A DNA stretch of 45,731 bases, taken from assembly GCA_021775375.1 (NCBI GenBank), contig JAJFHY010000076.1:1-45731 (forward strand). The letters run 5' to 3'. The notes under the pieces were generated by a model, which saw nothing but the letters and a program-made list of their open reading frames with translations, was not told where the DNA came from and did not search any database. Every line of letters begins with the position of its first letter. Within the stretch, counting starts at the first letter, position 1. This stretch comes from Amylibacter sp. (lineage in GTDB: Bacteria; Pseudomonadota; Alphaproteobacteria; Rhodobacterales; Rhodobacteraceae). Position numbers and translations under genes: made by a program. Of this stretch, positions 33,466-42,568 are shown piece by piece.

Positions 33466-33481
33466 GCGTTAATATTAACGC
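33466..33481. repeat. Perfect 16-bp palindrome between livF and the ligase gene
   Basis: GCGTTAATATTAACGC is a perfect palindrome starting 5 bases past the livF stop, with a partial copy (GTTAACGCG) about 15 bases away. It could be an operator or, as RNA, part of a transcript end, but it has no loop or U-tract. Confidence 0.55.
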
Positions 33482-33486
33482 TTTAC

Positions 33487-34191
33487 TTAGACCCCAAGGT
33501 AGCGGTGCAATGCGTCCCTGTCTTTGCGTAACGCATCGGATGTACCATCCCAAACAATTTTACCGCGCTCGATAATGAAATTGCGATCCGCGATGCGCAA
33601 TAGATCACTGAGGTTTTTATCCACCACCAAAATGGACATACCTTCATTTCTGATCAGGGTCAGGGCCGCCCAGATTTTCTGACGGACCAAGGGGGCAAGC
33701 CCTTCGGTTGCTTCGTCCAAGATCAGCAATTTGGGGTTGGTCATCAAAGCGCGGCCGATTGCCAGCATTTGCTGCTCGCCGCCCGACAAAAGATTACCCA
33801 TCGAACTTTGCCGGATTGCCAGTTCCGGAAACAATTCGAACACACGCTCCACCGTCCATGGATTTGACACTTTCAAATGATTGCTGGTCGTGGCAATCAG
33901 GTTTTCCATCATCGACAGGTTTGGAAATATCTGGCGGCCTTCGGGCACCAATCCCAAGCCTAGATTAGCGATCTTAAAGGATGGGCGACCAACCAGTTCC
34001 GTGCCTTCAAAACTGATCGCGCCACCACTTGCAGGTACAATTCCCATAATCGAGTTGATCGTCGTGGTTTTACCCATCCCGTTGCGCCCTAAAAGAGTTA
34101 CCACCTGCCCTGCGGCAACTTCTATATCAATTCCGAACAGGGCCTGTGATGCGCCGTAATGGGTTGTAAGGTTTGATATTTTCAGCATCAT
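33487..34191 (-). CDS. livF: Branched-chain/aromatic ABC transporter ATP-binding protein (LivF type)
   Basis: A 234-residue ABC ATPase with Walker A GRNGMGKTT, signature LSGGEQQMLAIG, Walker B LLILDEATEGLAP and the Asp-Lys in SILVVDKNLSDLL, the LivF form. It pairs with LivG in a HAAT-type importer. In this cluster the substrate is probably benzoate or a related aromatic acid. Its start overlaps the livG stop by ATGA. Confidence 0.88.
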   Translation of the reverse strand: MMLKISNLTTHYGASQALFGIDIEVAAGQVVTLLGRNGMGKTTTINSIMGIVPASGGAISFEGTELVGRPSFKIANLGLGLVPEGRQIFPNLSMMENLIATTSNHLKVSNPWTVERVFELFPELAIRQSSMGNLLSGGEQQMLAIGRALMTNPKLLILDEATEGLAPLVRQKIWAALTLIRNEGMSILVVDKNLSDLLRIADRNFIIERGKIVWDGTSDALRKDRDALHRYLGV

Positions 34192-34931
34192 TCCTCTCCC
34201 AGATACGCGTGGCGCACAGCGTCATTGCTGCGAATTTCATCCGGCAGCCCTGTCGCAATGATCCGCCCGTAAACCAGCACCGATATGCGATCAGCCAAGG
34301 CAAAGACCGCGTCCATATCATGTTCGATCAACAAAATGCTACGTTGGCCTTTCAGTTCTTTCAAAAACGCAACCAGCGAGGCGCTTTCATTTGGCCCAAG
34401 CCCTGCCATCGGTTCGTCCAGTAACATCAGCTCTGCGTTTGAGGCCAGAGCAATTGCTATTTCAATCTGGCGGTGCTCGCCATGTGACAGTTCCGATGTA
34501 AGATCATGCGCCCGTTTAGCCAGGCCAACTTTGGCCAAATTCAACATCGCTTCTTCGCGGATATGGGCAATTTTGCGGGCAGGTTTCAGGAACCTGTAAG
34601 AGTGCCCGTCACGCGCTTGAACGGCCAGCGCCACATTGTCCAGAACCGACATGCCCATGACCAGTGAGGTGATCTGAAAAGAGCGGGTAATCCCCAGTTT
34701 GGCGCGTGCATATGCAGGCTTATCAGTGATGTCTGAACCGTTTAACAAAACCGTGCCGGCGTCAGGTTTTAACGCCCCTGACAGTTGTGATACCAACGTG
34801 GTTTTGCCAGCCCCGTTCGGGCCGATGATGGCGTGGATTTCGCCCTTGATCACATCGAGATGCACATCATCCGTAGCGATAACACCACCGAAGCTTTTCT
34901 TTAGACCATTTATTTCCAGCAAGGGCGTCAT
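34188..34931 (-). CDS. livG: Branched-chain/aromatic ABC transporter ATP-binding protein (LivG type)
   Basis: A 247-residue ABC ATPase with Walker A GPNGAGKTTL, signature ELSHGEHRQIEIAIAL, Walker B LMLLDEPMAGLGP and ILLIEHDMDAVFALADRI, the LivG form. It forms the ATPase pair with LivF. It starts 1 base after the livM stop, so expression is coupled. Confidence 0.88.
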   Translation of the reverse strand: MTPLLEINGLKKSFGGVIATDDVHLDVIKGEIHAIIGPNGAGKTTLVSQLSGALKPDAGTVLLNGSDITDKPAYARAKLGITRSFQITSLVMGMSVLDNVALAVQARDGHSYRFLKPARKIAHIREEAMLNLAKVGLAKRAHDLTSELSHGEHRQIEIAIALASNAELMLLDEPMAGLGPNESASLVAFLKELKGQRSILLIEHDMDAVFALADRISVLVYGRIIATGLPDEIRSNDAVRHAYLGEE

Positions 34932-34932
34932 A

Positions 34933-35898
34933 CTATTTTCCCTTGCCTTTAAGCAGGCCCATCAGCCCGCCGCGCACAAACAGAACCAACCCGATCAGCA
35001 TCAAACCGAACGGCAAGTGCCAGAAAATGGTAAAGGATGACAATATCTCTTCCATTAAAATAAACACGGAAGAACCCAAAATTGGGCCTAATGCTGTAGA
35101 TGCACCGCCCAGTATAACCATAAACATCAACTCGCCCGAGCGCGTCCAGTGCATCATGTCAGGTGAAATAAACGTGGTGAAGTTGCCTAACAGAAAGCCG
35201 GCATAGCCACACATGGTACCCGAAATAACATAGGCGGTCAGGCGATAAAAATAGGTATTATAGCCCAATGTCACCATACGCTCGTTATTGTCTTTGGCCC
35301 CTTGCAACACCATGCCAAACCGCGAATTTACAATGGTTTTGACCAGCAACATTGCCGCGACAAGTGAACCATAACTTAGCCCGTAAAGCTGCATAGGGCT
35401 ATCCAGATTGATGAATGGAAATTCGGAACGCACGTCAATCGTCAGCCCGTCATCGCCGTTATAAACATCCAATGACTGGAACAAAAAGAACGCCATTTGG
35501 CTGAATGCCATGGTGATCATAATGAAATATACGCCTTTGGTGCGCAAGCTGATCGCACCCGTGATCAGCGCGAACACTGCGGCAATCACAATGGCCAATG
35601 CCAGTTGAAACAGGCCGTTGTAGCTGGCTATCAAATCAAATCCGCCCCATGTGGCGTGATGCGACGGAATGCCTACGGCATAGGCACCAAGCCCGATAAA
35701 TGCGGCGTGCCCGAATGACACCATACCGCCATAGCCAAGGATAAGGTTCAGGCTGACCGCGGCAATACCCAAGATCACAAGACGCGTCGCAAGATCCATA
35801 TAAAACGCCTGACCATGCAACAGAAAATACGGTGGAAAAACGGCCAGTACCACCATACAGATCAGGGTTGCCCAACTGGTTTTTGTCATGTTTTTCAT
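34933..35898 (-). CDS. livM: Branched-chain/aromatic ABC transporter permease (LivM type)
   Basis: A 321-residue permease with about nine hydrophobic helices and the LivM features GYGGMVSFGHAAFIGLGAYAV and LRTKGVYFIMITMAFSQMAFF. It forms the transport channel with LivH. Its start overlaps the livH stop by one base. Confidence 0.87.
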   Translation of the reverse strand: MKNMTKTSWATLICMVVLAVFPPYFLLHGQAFYMDLATRLVILGIAAVSLNLILGYGGMVSFGHAAFIGLGAYAVGIPSHHATWGGFDLIASYNGLFQLALAIVIAAVFALITGAISLRTKGVYFIMITMAFSQMAFFLFQSLDVYNGDDGLTIDVRSEFPFINLDSPMQLYGLSYGSLVAAMLLVKTIVNSRFGMVLQGAKDNNERMVTLGYNTYFYRLTAYVISGTMCGYAGFLLGNFTTFISPDMMHWTRSGELMFMVILGGASTALGPILGSSVFILMEEILSSFTIFWHLPFGLMLIGLVLFVRGGLMGLLKGKGK

Positions 35899-36821
35899 CA
35901 GCGCACCTTGGGTGGGAACAAGCCCTGCGGTTTGACCGCCAATATGATCGCCATCAAAATATAAATCATCATGGCCGATACTGCGGGGGCTGCTGTCTCG
36001 GCTGCATTTTCGCTCATGACCAGTTCAAACAATGAGTCCAGAAATGACCGTCCCAATGTATCGATCAATCCGATCAGAACCGCTGCAATAAAAGCGCCTT
36101 TCATCGAGCCGATACCACCGATAATGATCACAACAAATGCAGTGATAATAATTTGCCCACCCATCCCGATAGTGGCACCGGTAATCGGTGAGATCAGCAT
36201 ACCTGCAAGGCCTGCCAGCATAGCGCCTAAAGCGAATACCAAGGCAAATAGCGTCTGAATATCAATACCCAGCGCAGACACCATCGTGCGGTTTGATGCA
36301 CCTGCCCTGATAAGCATGCCTAGTCGTGTATAGTTCACCAACCAGAACAATCCCGCAGCCACAGCTAGACCTGTACCAATGATAAGCAGCCGGAAAACTG
36401 GAATATTCGCCCCTTCAAACAGCTCTATCTGTCCGTCAAGCCAAGCAGGCAGAGGTACGGTTATTCCCGCTGGCCCCCAAATCATATGGGCCAATGTATC
36501 CAGCACTAACAGCAGACCAAATGTTCCCAGCACATGATCAAGATGATCTTTATCGTATAATCTGCGTGCGACCAAAAGTTCGACGGCATATCCCACCAAC
36601 CCTGTGAGCGGGAGTGCGACCAGAACTGCCCAAAGAAAATTGCCCAGAACAAATGTTAAAGACGCACAAATAAACGCCCCGATCATATAGATCGAGCCAT
36701 GTGCAAGATTTACAAAGTCAAGAATGCCAAAAACAAGTGTCAGGCCGGACGCCACCAGAAACAGCAGCAACCCAAGTTGCAAGCCGTTTAATACCTGCAC
36801 AAATAGAAGTGTATAATCCAC
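35898..36821 (-). CDS. livH: Branched-chain/aromatic ABC transporter permease (LivH type)
   Basis: A 307-residue permease with about eight helices and LivH features LQLGLLLFLVASGLTLVFGI, FVNLAHGSIYMIGAF and GGIGSMKGAFIAAVLIG. It is the second channel subunit. It is separated from the binding-protein gene by a 79-base gap that holds a hairpin. Confidence 0.87.
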   Translation of the reverse strand: MDYTLLFVQVLNGLQLGLLLFLVASGLTLVFGILDFVNLAHGSIYMIGAFICASLTFVLGNFLWAVLVALPLTGLVGYAVELLVARRLYDKDHLDHVLGTFGLLLVLDTLAHMIWGPAGITVPLPAWLDGQIELFEGANIPVFRLLIIGTGLAVAAGLFWLVNYTRLGMLIRAGASNRTMVSALGIDIQTLFALVFALGAMLAGLAGMLISPITGATIGMGGQIIITAFVVIIIGGIGSMKGAFIAAVLIGLIDTLGRSFLDSLFELVMSENAAETAAPAVSAMMIYILMAIILAVKPQGLFPPKVR

Positions 36822-36849
36822 GAGGGTAATTTCCGCTTGGCGTTACGTG

Positions 36850-36880
36850 AATATGGCCGGGTTATTTCCCCGGCCATATT
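36850..36880 (-). other. Intercistronic stem-loop after the ABC binding-protein gene
   Basis: A perfect 12-bp stem (AATATGGCCGGG / CCCGGCCATATT) with a 7-base loop between the binding-protein gene and livH. No U-tract follows, so it probably protects the upstream mRNA. Confidence 0.75.
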
Positions 36881-36900
36881 AATATCAAAACCGTCTGAGT

Positions 36901-38076
36901 TTATTTCAGAGCACAATCTTTTGCATAAATATCCTGATGCGCATCATAAACCGTTTGTACGATTTTTGTTGTCCAGTTACCGTCGCTGTCTTTCACAACT
37001 TCACGTAGGTAATATGCCTGGATTGGCATATGGTTGTTGCCGTAAGTATATTCGCCGCGCACAGATGGATAGCTTGCTGATTTCATTGCAGCACGCATGC
37101 CATCCATATTTGTCAGATCACCACCAACGGCTTCCACGGCTGATTTTATCAGGAATATGGAATCGTATGCTTGGGCTGCGTAAAACGATGGGTAGCTGCC
37201 GTGTTTGGCACGGAAGTCTGCAACGAAGCGTTTGTTTTGTGCGTTATCAATCGTCGGATCCCATTGCTGGGTGAATTGTGACCCCAGAACATCAGTGAAA
37301 TCGGCTGCCTGGAATTTTGGCAGTGACAGTGCATCAACGGTGAATGTTGTATAAAGCGGCAAGCTGTCTTTTAGACCCGCCTGTTGGTACTGTTTCATGA
37401 ACGCACCACCGGCTTTGCCGGGGTAAAACACGAATAGGCCTTCAGCGCCTGATGCTTTGGCTTTCGCCAGTTCAGCCGAGAAATCCAACTGGGTTGGCCA
37501 TGTTGTCATGTCCGTGCCCATAATTTCACCCTTAAAGGTACGTTTAACACCCGCAACCATGCCTTTACCTGCGGCATAGTTTGGCGCGATGATATAAATC
37601 GATTTCACACCCTTTTGGTTCAGCACTTCACCCATCGCCATTGGGGTTTCATCATTCTGCCAACTAGAGGAAAAGAAGTTTTCGTGACAAAGCTTACCTG
37701 CAACAGGACCCGGGCCTGCATTGGCTGTAATCAGAAATTTGCCTGCATCCAGTACGGATTTGCGCGACGCCAGTAAAACGTGGCTCCAGATATAGCCTGC
37801 AACAATATCGACATTGTCCTGTTTGACCAGCTTGTCCGTGACCTGCTTGCCCGTTTCAGGCTTAAATCCATCGTCGGCAAAAATCAGATTAATATCCAAG
37901 TCACCCATTTTGCCGCCCATATGCTCTATCGCAAGATTGACAGCTTTTTCCTGATCTTTGCCAATAACAGCTGCACCTGTAGTCAATGTGGTGACAAAGC
38001 CGATTTTCACTTCCGCTGCCTGTGCAAGGCTGGTTAGCATGGTTGCAGCTAACGCTGCCCCTAATAGTTTTTTCAT
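36901..38076 (-). CDS. ABC transporter substrate-binding protein, probable benzoate/aromatic acid
   Basis: A 391-residue periplasmic binding protein of the LivK type. The signal peptide is MKKLLGAALAATMLTSLAQA, then AEVKIGFVTTLTTGAAVIGKDQEKAVNLAIEHMGG starts the mature fold. Features such as ADDGFKPETGKQVTDKLV and GYIWSHVLLASRKSVLDAG fit type I binding proteins found with box and other aromatic-acid clusters. It heads the importer operon that leads into the ligase. Its own promoter lies in 38077-38423. Aromatic-acid binding is inferred from context. Confidence 0.85.
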   Translation of the reverse strand: MKKLLGAALAATMLTSLAQAAEVKIGFVTTLTTGAAVIGKDQEKAVNLAIEHMGGKMGDLDINLIFADDGFKPETGKQVTDKLVKQDNVDIVAGYIWSHVLLASRKSVLDAGKFLITANAGPGPVAGKLCHENFFSSSWQNDETPMAMGEVLNQKGVKSIYIIAPNYAAGKGMVAGVKRTFKGEIMGTDMTTWPTQLDFSAELAKAKASGAEGLFVFYPGKAGGAFMKQYQQAGLKDSLPLYTTFTVDALSLPKFQAADFTDVLGSQFTQQWDPTIDNAQNKRFVADFRAKHGSYPSFYAAQAYDSIFLIKSAVEAVGGDLTNMDGMRAAMKSASYPSVRGEYTYGNNHMPIQAYYLREVVKDSDGNWTTKIVQTVYDAHQDIYAKDCALK

Positions 38077-38423
38077 GGTATTCCTCCCTAGAACCCTTAT
38101 TTACTTTTGAACCCGTCCTAATTGGATAAAGAATTGATTATATCGCAGAACTATTCAAATAATGAACAGCGTATATAAAGAAAATCCTTTGTTCGGATGG
38201 CACATTAGCATCATAGTAGGGGGCATGTTGGAATATATCAATTCAATAAGCAATCCGTAAACAGACACTTTATCATCAACAAACGCCGCCTTTAATCGAA
38301 GCCACCAAAAATTTGGAGCGATCCTATAAAACGTACAATATCCTCTTTCATATGGAAAAACCCAAAGCGTGCGCAATTGGTGTTGTGTTGCATCTTTTCC
38401 ATCTTCATGCGGGATGTCTTTGG
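38077..38423. promoter_or_regulatory. Divergent promoter region of ABC operon and EamA gene
   Basis: A 347-base spacer. A minus-strand TATAAT at 38137-38142 is a possible -10 for the ABC operon. It lies in TTGA-TTATAT-CGCA, only a poor match to the BoxR element (5 of 8 fixed bases). The EamA frame in the ORF track starts at 38313, but its first 37 residues look non-coding. Confidence 0.4.
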
Positions 38424-39332
38424 ATGAACTCCCATGGCTCTGACAAAATTGTACCTGCTATTCTACTGAGTTTATTCGCTATTGTTCTGTTCGATTTGAT
38501 GGGGTTGATAATTAAGCACCTATCTGAAAATTATAACGCCGCCGAGTTAAGTACCTATCGCAACTTTTTTGGGCTGATACCCAGCGCGATTGCCCTATGG
38601 TCCTCTCGTCAATGGCATCAAAAAGGACGTATATTGCGGATGCGACAGTGGCGGCTTGCATGTCTGCGCGGTCTGATTACGACATTTGCACAATTTTTGT
38701 TTTATCTGTCACTAGGACGGCTGGCGTTTGCCACAGCTACGACCGTTACCTATTCCAACGCGTTGTTCATGACCGCCCTTGCAGTCCCTCTGCTTGGAGA
38801 ACGGGTCGGAATTGCACGGTGGCTTGCTGTTGGTATCGGTTTTTTAGGTGTGGTTATGATCGTGGGGCCAACGGGTGACAGTTTTTCCTATGACGCATTG
38901 TTGCCGTTAGGTGCCGCGTTTCTATATGCGTTGTCAGGTGTAATGTCGCGAATGCTAGACCTTGATGTGCCAAGCCCGCTTATCAATCTCTATTCTACAG
39001 TTGTATCGTTTATGGGCGCGATAATGCTTACATTTATAGCGGGCGGCTTCTCGGCGTTGAACGATCCCGCGGATTTGGGGTGGATCTTCGCGATGGGGTG
39101 CCTTGGCGGATCGGCTGTGTTGGTGTTGGTCATATCATTTAGAATGACCGAGCAGAGCAATCTGGCACCGTTCAACTATTTCGGCATTCTAAGTGCATTT
39201 ATCTTTGGTTGGATGTTTTTTGGCGAAACTCCGATTGATGATCTCTTTCCGGGGGCATTACTGATCATATTTGGCGGCCTGTTGATAATTTGGCGCGACC
39301 GGAGAGTGCGTCGCAATAGAGCGCAGAAATAG
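38424..39332 (+). CDS. EamA/DMT family transporter
   Basis: A 302-residue membrane protein with about ten helices in two EamA repeats: first SLFAIVLFDLMGLIIKHL to VVMIVGPTG, second AAFLYALSGVMSRML to LLIIFGGLLIIW. Such proteins export or import metabolites; the substrate cannot be predicted. ATG 38424 begins just before the first helix, so I prefer it to 38313. It is divergent from the benzoate importer and could relate to it only by position. Confidence 0.82.
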   Translation: MNSHGSDKIVPAILLSLFAIVLFDLMGLIIKHLSENYNAAELSTYRNFFGLIPSAIALWSSRQWHQKGRILRMRQWRLACLRGLITTFAQFLFYLSLGRLAFATATTVTYSNALFMTALAVPLLGERVGIARWLAVGIGFLGVVMIVGPTGDSFSYDALLPLGAAFLYALSGVMSRMLDLDVPSPLINLYSTVVSFMGAIMLTFIAGGFSALNDPADLGWIFAMGCLGGSAVLVLVISFRMTEQSNLAPFNYFGILSAFIFGWMFFGETPIDDLFPGALLIIFGGLLIIWRDRRVRRNRAQK

Positions 39333-39502
39333 TGACGTTGACACAAATGAGTTAATAGAAAATAGCGATAAGCATAGCCATCAGGTCAGTTATTTTGGGT
39401 GCTGTTTTATATCTAGTTTTTTAACCTTCAAAGCAATGAAACTATACGCAAACCTTCCAAAATCGCTTCTTCGACAGAGCGGGCGCAAAGGCAATCCCCT
39501 AT

Positions 39503-39521
39503 ATGTATCGTGATCATACAT
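39503..39521. promoter_or_regulatory. Inverted repeat upstream of DUF900 lipoprotein gene
   Basis: ATGTAT-N7-ATACAT, about 60 bases before the next gene, in an otherwise empty 250-base AT-rich spacer. It is a candidate operator; nothing else links it to a regulator. Confidence 0.3.
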
Positions 39522-39582
39522 TGATTGTATCAGTTCATTAAACTATCAATTTAAATAATTGACACTATTGGGGATTCCGCAA

Positions 39583-40893
39583 ATGGATAAAAGGCATTTT
39601 CCGTGGTCACGGCTCCTATCGTCTTTACTGTTTATCCCCCTACTCATAAGCCTTTCGGCGTGCGGTGAAGCTGTTTACAACCAGATTGAGTTAATGCCGT
39701 CCCCTGAAATTTACAGAGACGGTGCAGTTGATCCTTTTCCGGATTTGAAGAAAGCTACCTTTGAGGAACAGACAAAGCTTTTTTACGTGACGGATCGCGA
39801 ACCTGCTGCAATTGGAAAAGGCCAAACCTTCTATGCGAATGCACGTGGGCATTTGTTACGAGCAGGTACAGCCGACGTAAAAATATCACCGCCAGTTAAT
39901 GATTGGGAAAGCATTAGGCAGATTACGATTTCAGCCGAGCGGGATAAAAAATACATACTCAAGGTGGCAAATACAGATGAAATTGGTGTACTGCCAATTA
40001 GCTTAACATCCTTTATAGACAATCCACCTGCTAAAAATACAATTGACCAAGCTGGGCGGGATTTTGCAAAGCAAATCGATAGGCAGCTTTCAATCTCTAA
40101 GAACAAGGATATTTTTATCTATATCCACGGTTACAATGTTGATTTCGATTATTCGGTATTGGTTTCGAAAGAGTTGCAACATTTCCTTGGCTACCAAGGT
40201 GCATTTATCAGTTACAGTTGGCCATCGACCCCAAATCGTTTTGCTTATTTCAAGGACGCAGAAACCGCCAATGCGACAAGGCGTAATTTGCGTGAACTGT
40301 TACAATTTCTATCAGACAACACAAAAGCTAGACGCATTCATCTTATAGGTTATAGTGCCGGTTCCCGGTTGGCATTCGAAGTTACATATCAAATCGCATT
40401 GATGAATAAGTTTAGAAATGGTTCCTCACCTGCAAAAAGCCCGCGTATTGGAAATGTCATACTGGTTGGAAGCGATATGGACCGCAACTTTTTTGGTCAA
40501 ACTCTGACTGATGGGATATTGGATGCGGTGGATCACATGTCAATCTACATGTCAAAGTCAGACTCTGCTCTTAACATCTCAAAACTGTTTTACGGCGATC
40601 ACAGACTGGGCCAAATCTGGGTAAACGATAGCCGCTCGAGCGAAGTGGAGCAAAGACTGATAAACATGAAGAAACTCTCACTTATCGATGTTTCAGAGGC
40701 TGAGAATTCCGCTACTGGCAACGGACATTGGTATTTTCGATCCTCACCGTGGGCGAGTAGCGATATCTTTGTCTCTATGCTTTATGGCTTATCTCCATCA
40801 ACCAGAGGATTGGTTAGGCCTGAAGGTCAATCCATCTGGATGTTTCCGACTGATTACCCTGAACGGCTTTCTTCTGCACTGCTATCCAACTGA
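39583..40893 (+). CDS. DUF900-type alpha/beta hydrolase lipoprotein
   Basis: A 436-residue protein. The N-terminus has a lipoprotein signal (LLFIPLLISLSACGE, lipobox LSAC), so it should be anchored to a membrane through Cys. The main domain shows KDIFIYIHGYNVDFDYS (HGYN oxyanion region), SYSWPS, and LIGYSAGSRLAFEV (nucleophile Ser in GYSAG), the DUF900 pattern. It is probably an esterase or related hydrolase acting in the periplasm. ATG 39583 with GGGG upstream is preferred over TTG 39559. It converges on the racemase gene with a 6-base gap, and its neighbours do not explain it. Confidence 0.78.
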   Translation: MDKRHFPWSRLLSSLLFIPLLISLSACGEAVYNQIELMPSPEIYRDGAVDPFPDLKKATFEEQTKLFYVTDREPAAIGKGQTFYANARGHLLRAGTADVKISPPVNDWESIRQITISAERDKKYILKVANTDEIGVLPISLTSFIDNPPAKNTIDQAGRDFAKQIDRQLSISKNKDIFIYIHGYNVDFDYSVLVSKELQHFLGYQGAFISYSWPSTPNRFAYFKDAETANATRRNLRELLQFLSDNTKARRIHLIGYSAGSRLAFEVTYQIALMNKFRNGSSPAKSPRIGNVILVGSDMDRNFFGQTLTDGILDAVDHMSIYMSKSDSALNISKLFYGDHRLGQIWVNDSRSSEVEQRLINMKKLSLIDVSEAENSATGNGHWYFRSSPWASSDIFVSMLYGLSPSTRGLVRPEGQSIWMFPTDYPERLSSALLSN

Positions 40894-40899
40894 AAACGG

Positions 40900-41628
40900 T
40901 TATTGGGGCTGCTGTTTTGTCATATACCTTGCCCCATCCAGTATTGAATAGACGGGTCGTTTAGTGGCCTCTTCTATGGCCTTTGCATAGGGGGGTAAAT
41001 TTCCACATTCCAATAGAAACGCACAGATATCGGGATCAGCTTTCAGCAATGACATCGCTTTTTCTATGGCTCCAGTTTCGATAGCCCGTGAATCAATTTT
41101 TTCTGACTGTTGATCTTTCGGCCTTAAGATTGCATCCGCAAACTCCGCACAATCGTCCATACCTATGATACGGACATCATTACGTTTAATCCCTGCCGCT
41201 TGCAATGCGGTGGCCCCCAGACTTTTGTATGATGCAGTCAGGATACCTATGGGGCGACTAGGGAATTTATCACGAATTCCAGCGTAATGTGATAGTGCTG
41301 ACATCATCACAGGGATACCGACTGCACCGGATATACGATCTTGAACAGAAATCAAAAAACCGCATGTCGACACAATTCCGTATGCGCCTTCAGCCTCTAA
41401 CTCTCTGGCAGCCTGACAGAATGCTTGGATCAGTTCTTCTTCCGGCAACCCATCCTTGACGATATCCAAACTACCGGCACCACTGACAACGCGTATGCGT
41501 GCCAGTGTGTCGTAGCTGTCTATATTGCCTGCATCGCCCAAAATTCTTGTGAATTTTGTATCCAGCATCAAGATACCAAGGAAAGGCCCTTCATCTTGTT
41601 CTTTAGAATTGCTGCGCGTCATTGTCAT
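40900..41628 (-). CDS. Aspartate/glutamate racemase family protein
   Basis: A 242-residue protein of the Asp/Glu racemase superfamily, which includes hydantoin racemase and maleate isomerase. Two Cys residues lie in the right places: YGIVSTCGFLI (about residue 88) and LLECGNLPPY (about 205). Such enzymes invert amino acids or related acids through two cysteines. It is the last gene of the TRAP operon. With a DadA-like oxidoreductase at the other end, conversion of an amino acid or its derivative is likely, but the substrate is unknown. Confidence 0.8.
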   Translation of the reverse strand: MTMTRSNSKEQDEGPFLGILMLDTKFTRILGDAGNIDSYDTLARIRVVSGAGSLDIVKDGLPEEELIQAFCQAARELEAEGAYGIVSTCGFLISVQDRISGAVGIPVMMSALSHYAGIRDKFPSRPIGILTASYKSLGATALQAAGIKRNDVRIIGMDDCAEFADAILRPKDQQSEKIDSRAIETGAIEKAMSLLKADPDICAFLLECGNLPPYAKAIEEATKRPVYSILDGARYMTKQQPQ

Positions 41629-41650
41629 TTTAGAATTCCAAAATCAGAAA

Positions 41651-42568
41651 TCACCTAGGCCTTTTTCGCCCAAACAAAGCCGGTGTTGCATACATCGGGA
41701 ATTGGCTGGCCGCGACAAAGATACTTAGAAGCGGATTAATAGGCAAAACCGCAAGGAAAAGCGAAAGATTACGGTTGCCGAACATCAGGCCCAAAGCACT
41801 GGCGGTCTGCGGCGACGAAAAGCGCTGGCTGATCCAGCGCGTCACTATATTACCGCCAAGATTCAATATGATTGCCAAAAGCAAGACCGCAAAGGATTGC
41901 ATGGGAGCATTACGTATATAATTAATAACCCCATCAAAAACAGGAAAGAGGAATAAGACCATAGACAAAGCAACTATGCCGTTAAAAACATGCGGGTTTC
42001 GTGCGATTGCAGATGCCCCGAACACAGCTTGCACCAGTATGCCAAGCCCAAAGCCGCCTGCAATCATCATTGTAATCCGTGATGCCATCGAAACCATATC
42101 AATGTCAGTTACAAAACCCGCCAAGGCGAAACAGAGGGGCCCAAGAATTGGTGATGCAAGAGTAGCCAGCAAGGTTACCTGTAATGTAATGCGGGCGTTA
42201 TAACCCAATAACAAGCTCAGGCTAGTAGCGGAACTTAGTGGTGGGGTTGCTGCAAATACGATTAATAAAAGTACACCATTTTCATCCATATGGAGCATGC
42301 GCCAGAACGAAACCAAAATAAGACAAGTGATTGGCATGAATAAAAGAACAAGGCAGAACAGCAGTAATAATTTACGCACATCGACAAATTCGCGCATCAC
42401 GTTTAACAGATCAAGCCGCGCGATTGCCAAACCCAATACCAGCGACACCAATAATGGAAGTACCGGGCGCAAGGCACTGGAAACTTGCGGTAACAGGGCA
42501 ACTAAAAACAATCCTAATATCATCACCGACGATGACCGTTGCCCTATATAAGTCAGGATTCTTATCAT
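41651..42568 (-). CDS. SBF/bile-acid-symporter-like membrane protein
   Basis: A 305-residue protein with about nine to ten hydrophobic helices. FAATPPLSSATSLSLLLGYN and MFGNRNLSLFLAVLP resemble the sodium:bile-acid symporter (BASS/SBF) group. The start overlaps the dctM stop as TAATG, so it belongs to the TRAP operon, which is unusual. It may export a product or import a second substrate. The family assignment is moderate. Confidence 0.6.
   Translation of the reverse strand: MIRILTYIGQRSSSVMILGLFLVALLPQVSSALRPVLPLLVSLVLGLAIARLDLLNVMREFVDVRKLLLLFCLVLLFMPITCLILVSFWRMLHMDENGVLLLIVFAATPPLSSATSLSLLLGYNARITLQVTLLATLASPILGPLCFALAGFVTDIDMVSMASRITMMIAGGFGLGILVQAVFGASAIARNPHVFNGIVALSMVLFLFPVFDGVINYIRNAPMQSFAVLLLAIILNLGGNIVTRWISQRFSSPQTASALGLMFGNRNLSLFLAVLPINPLLSIFVAASQFPMYATPALFGRKRPR

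Noticed and set aside
38134-38147. TTGA-TTATAT-CGCA as a BoxR site for the ABC operon
   Set aside because: Only five of eight fixed bases match, so I do not list it as an operator.
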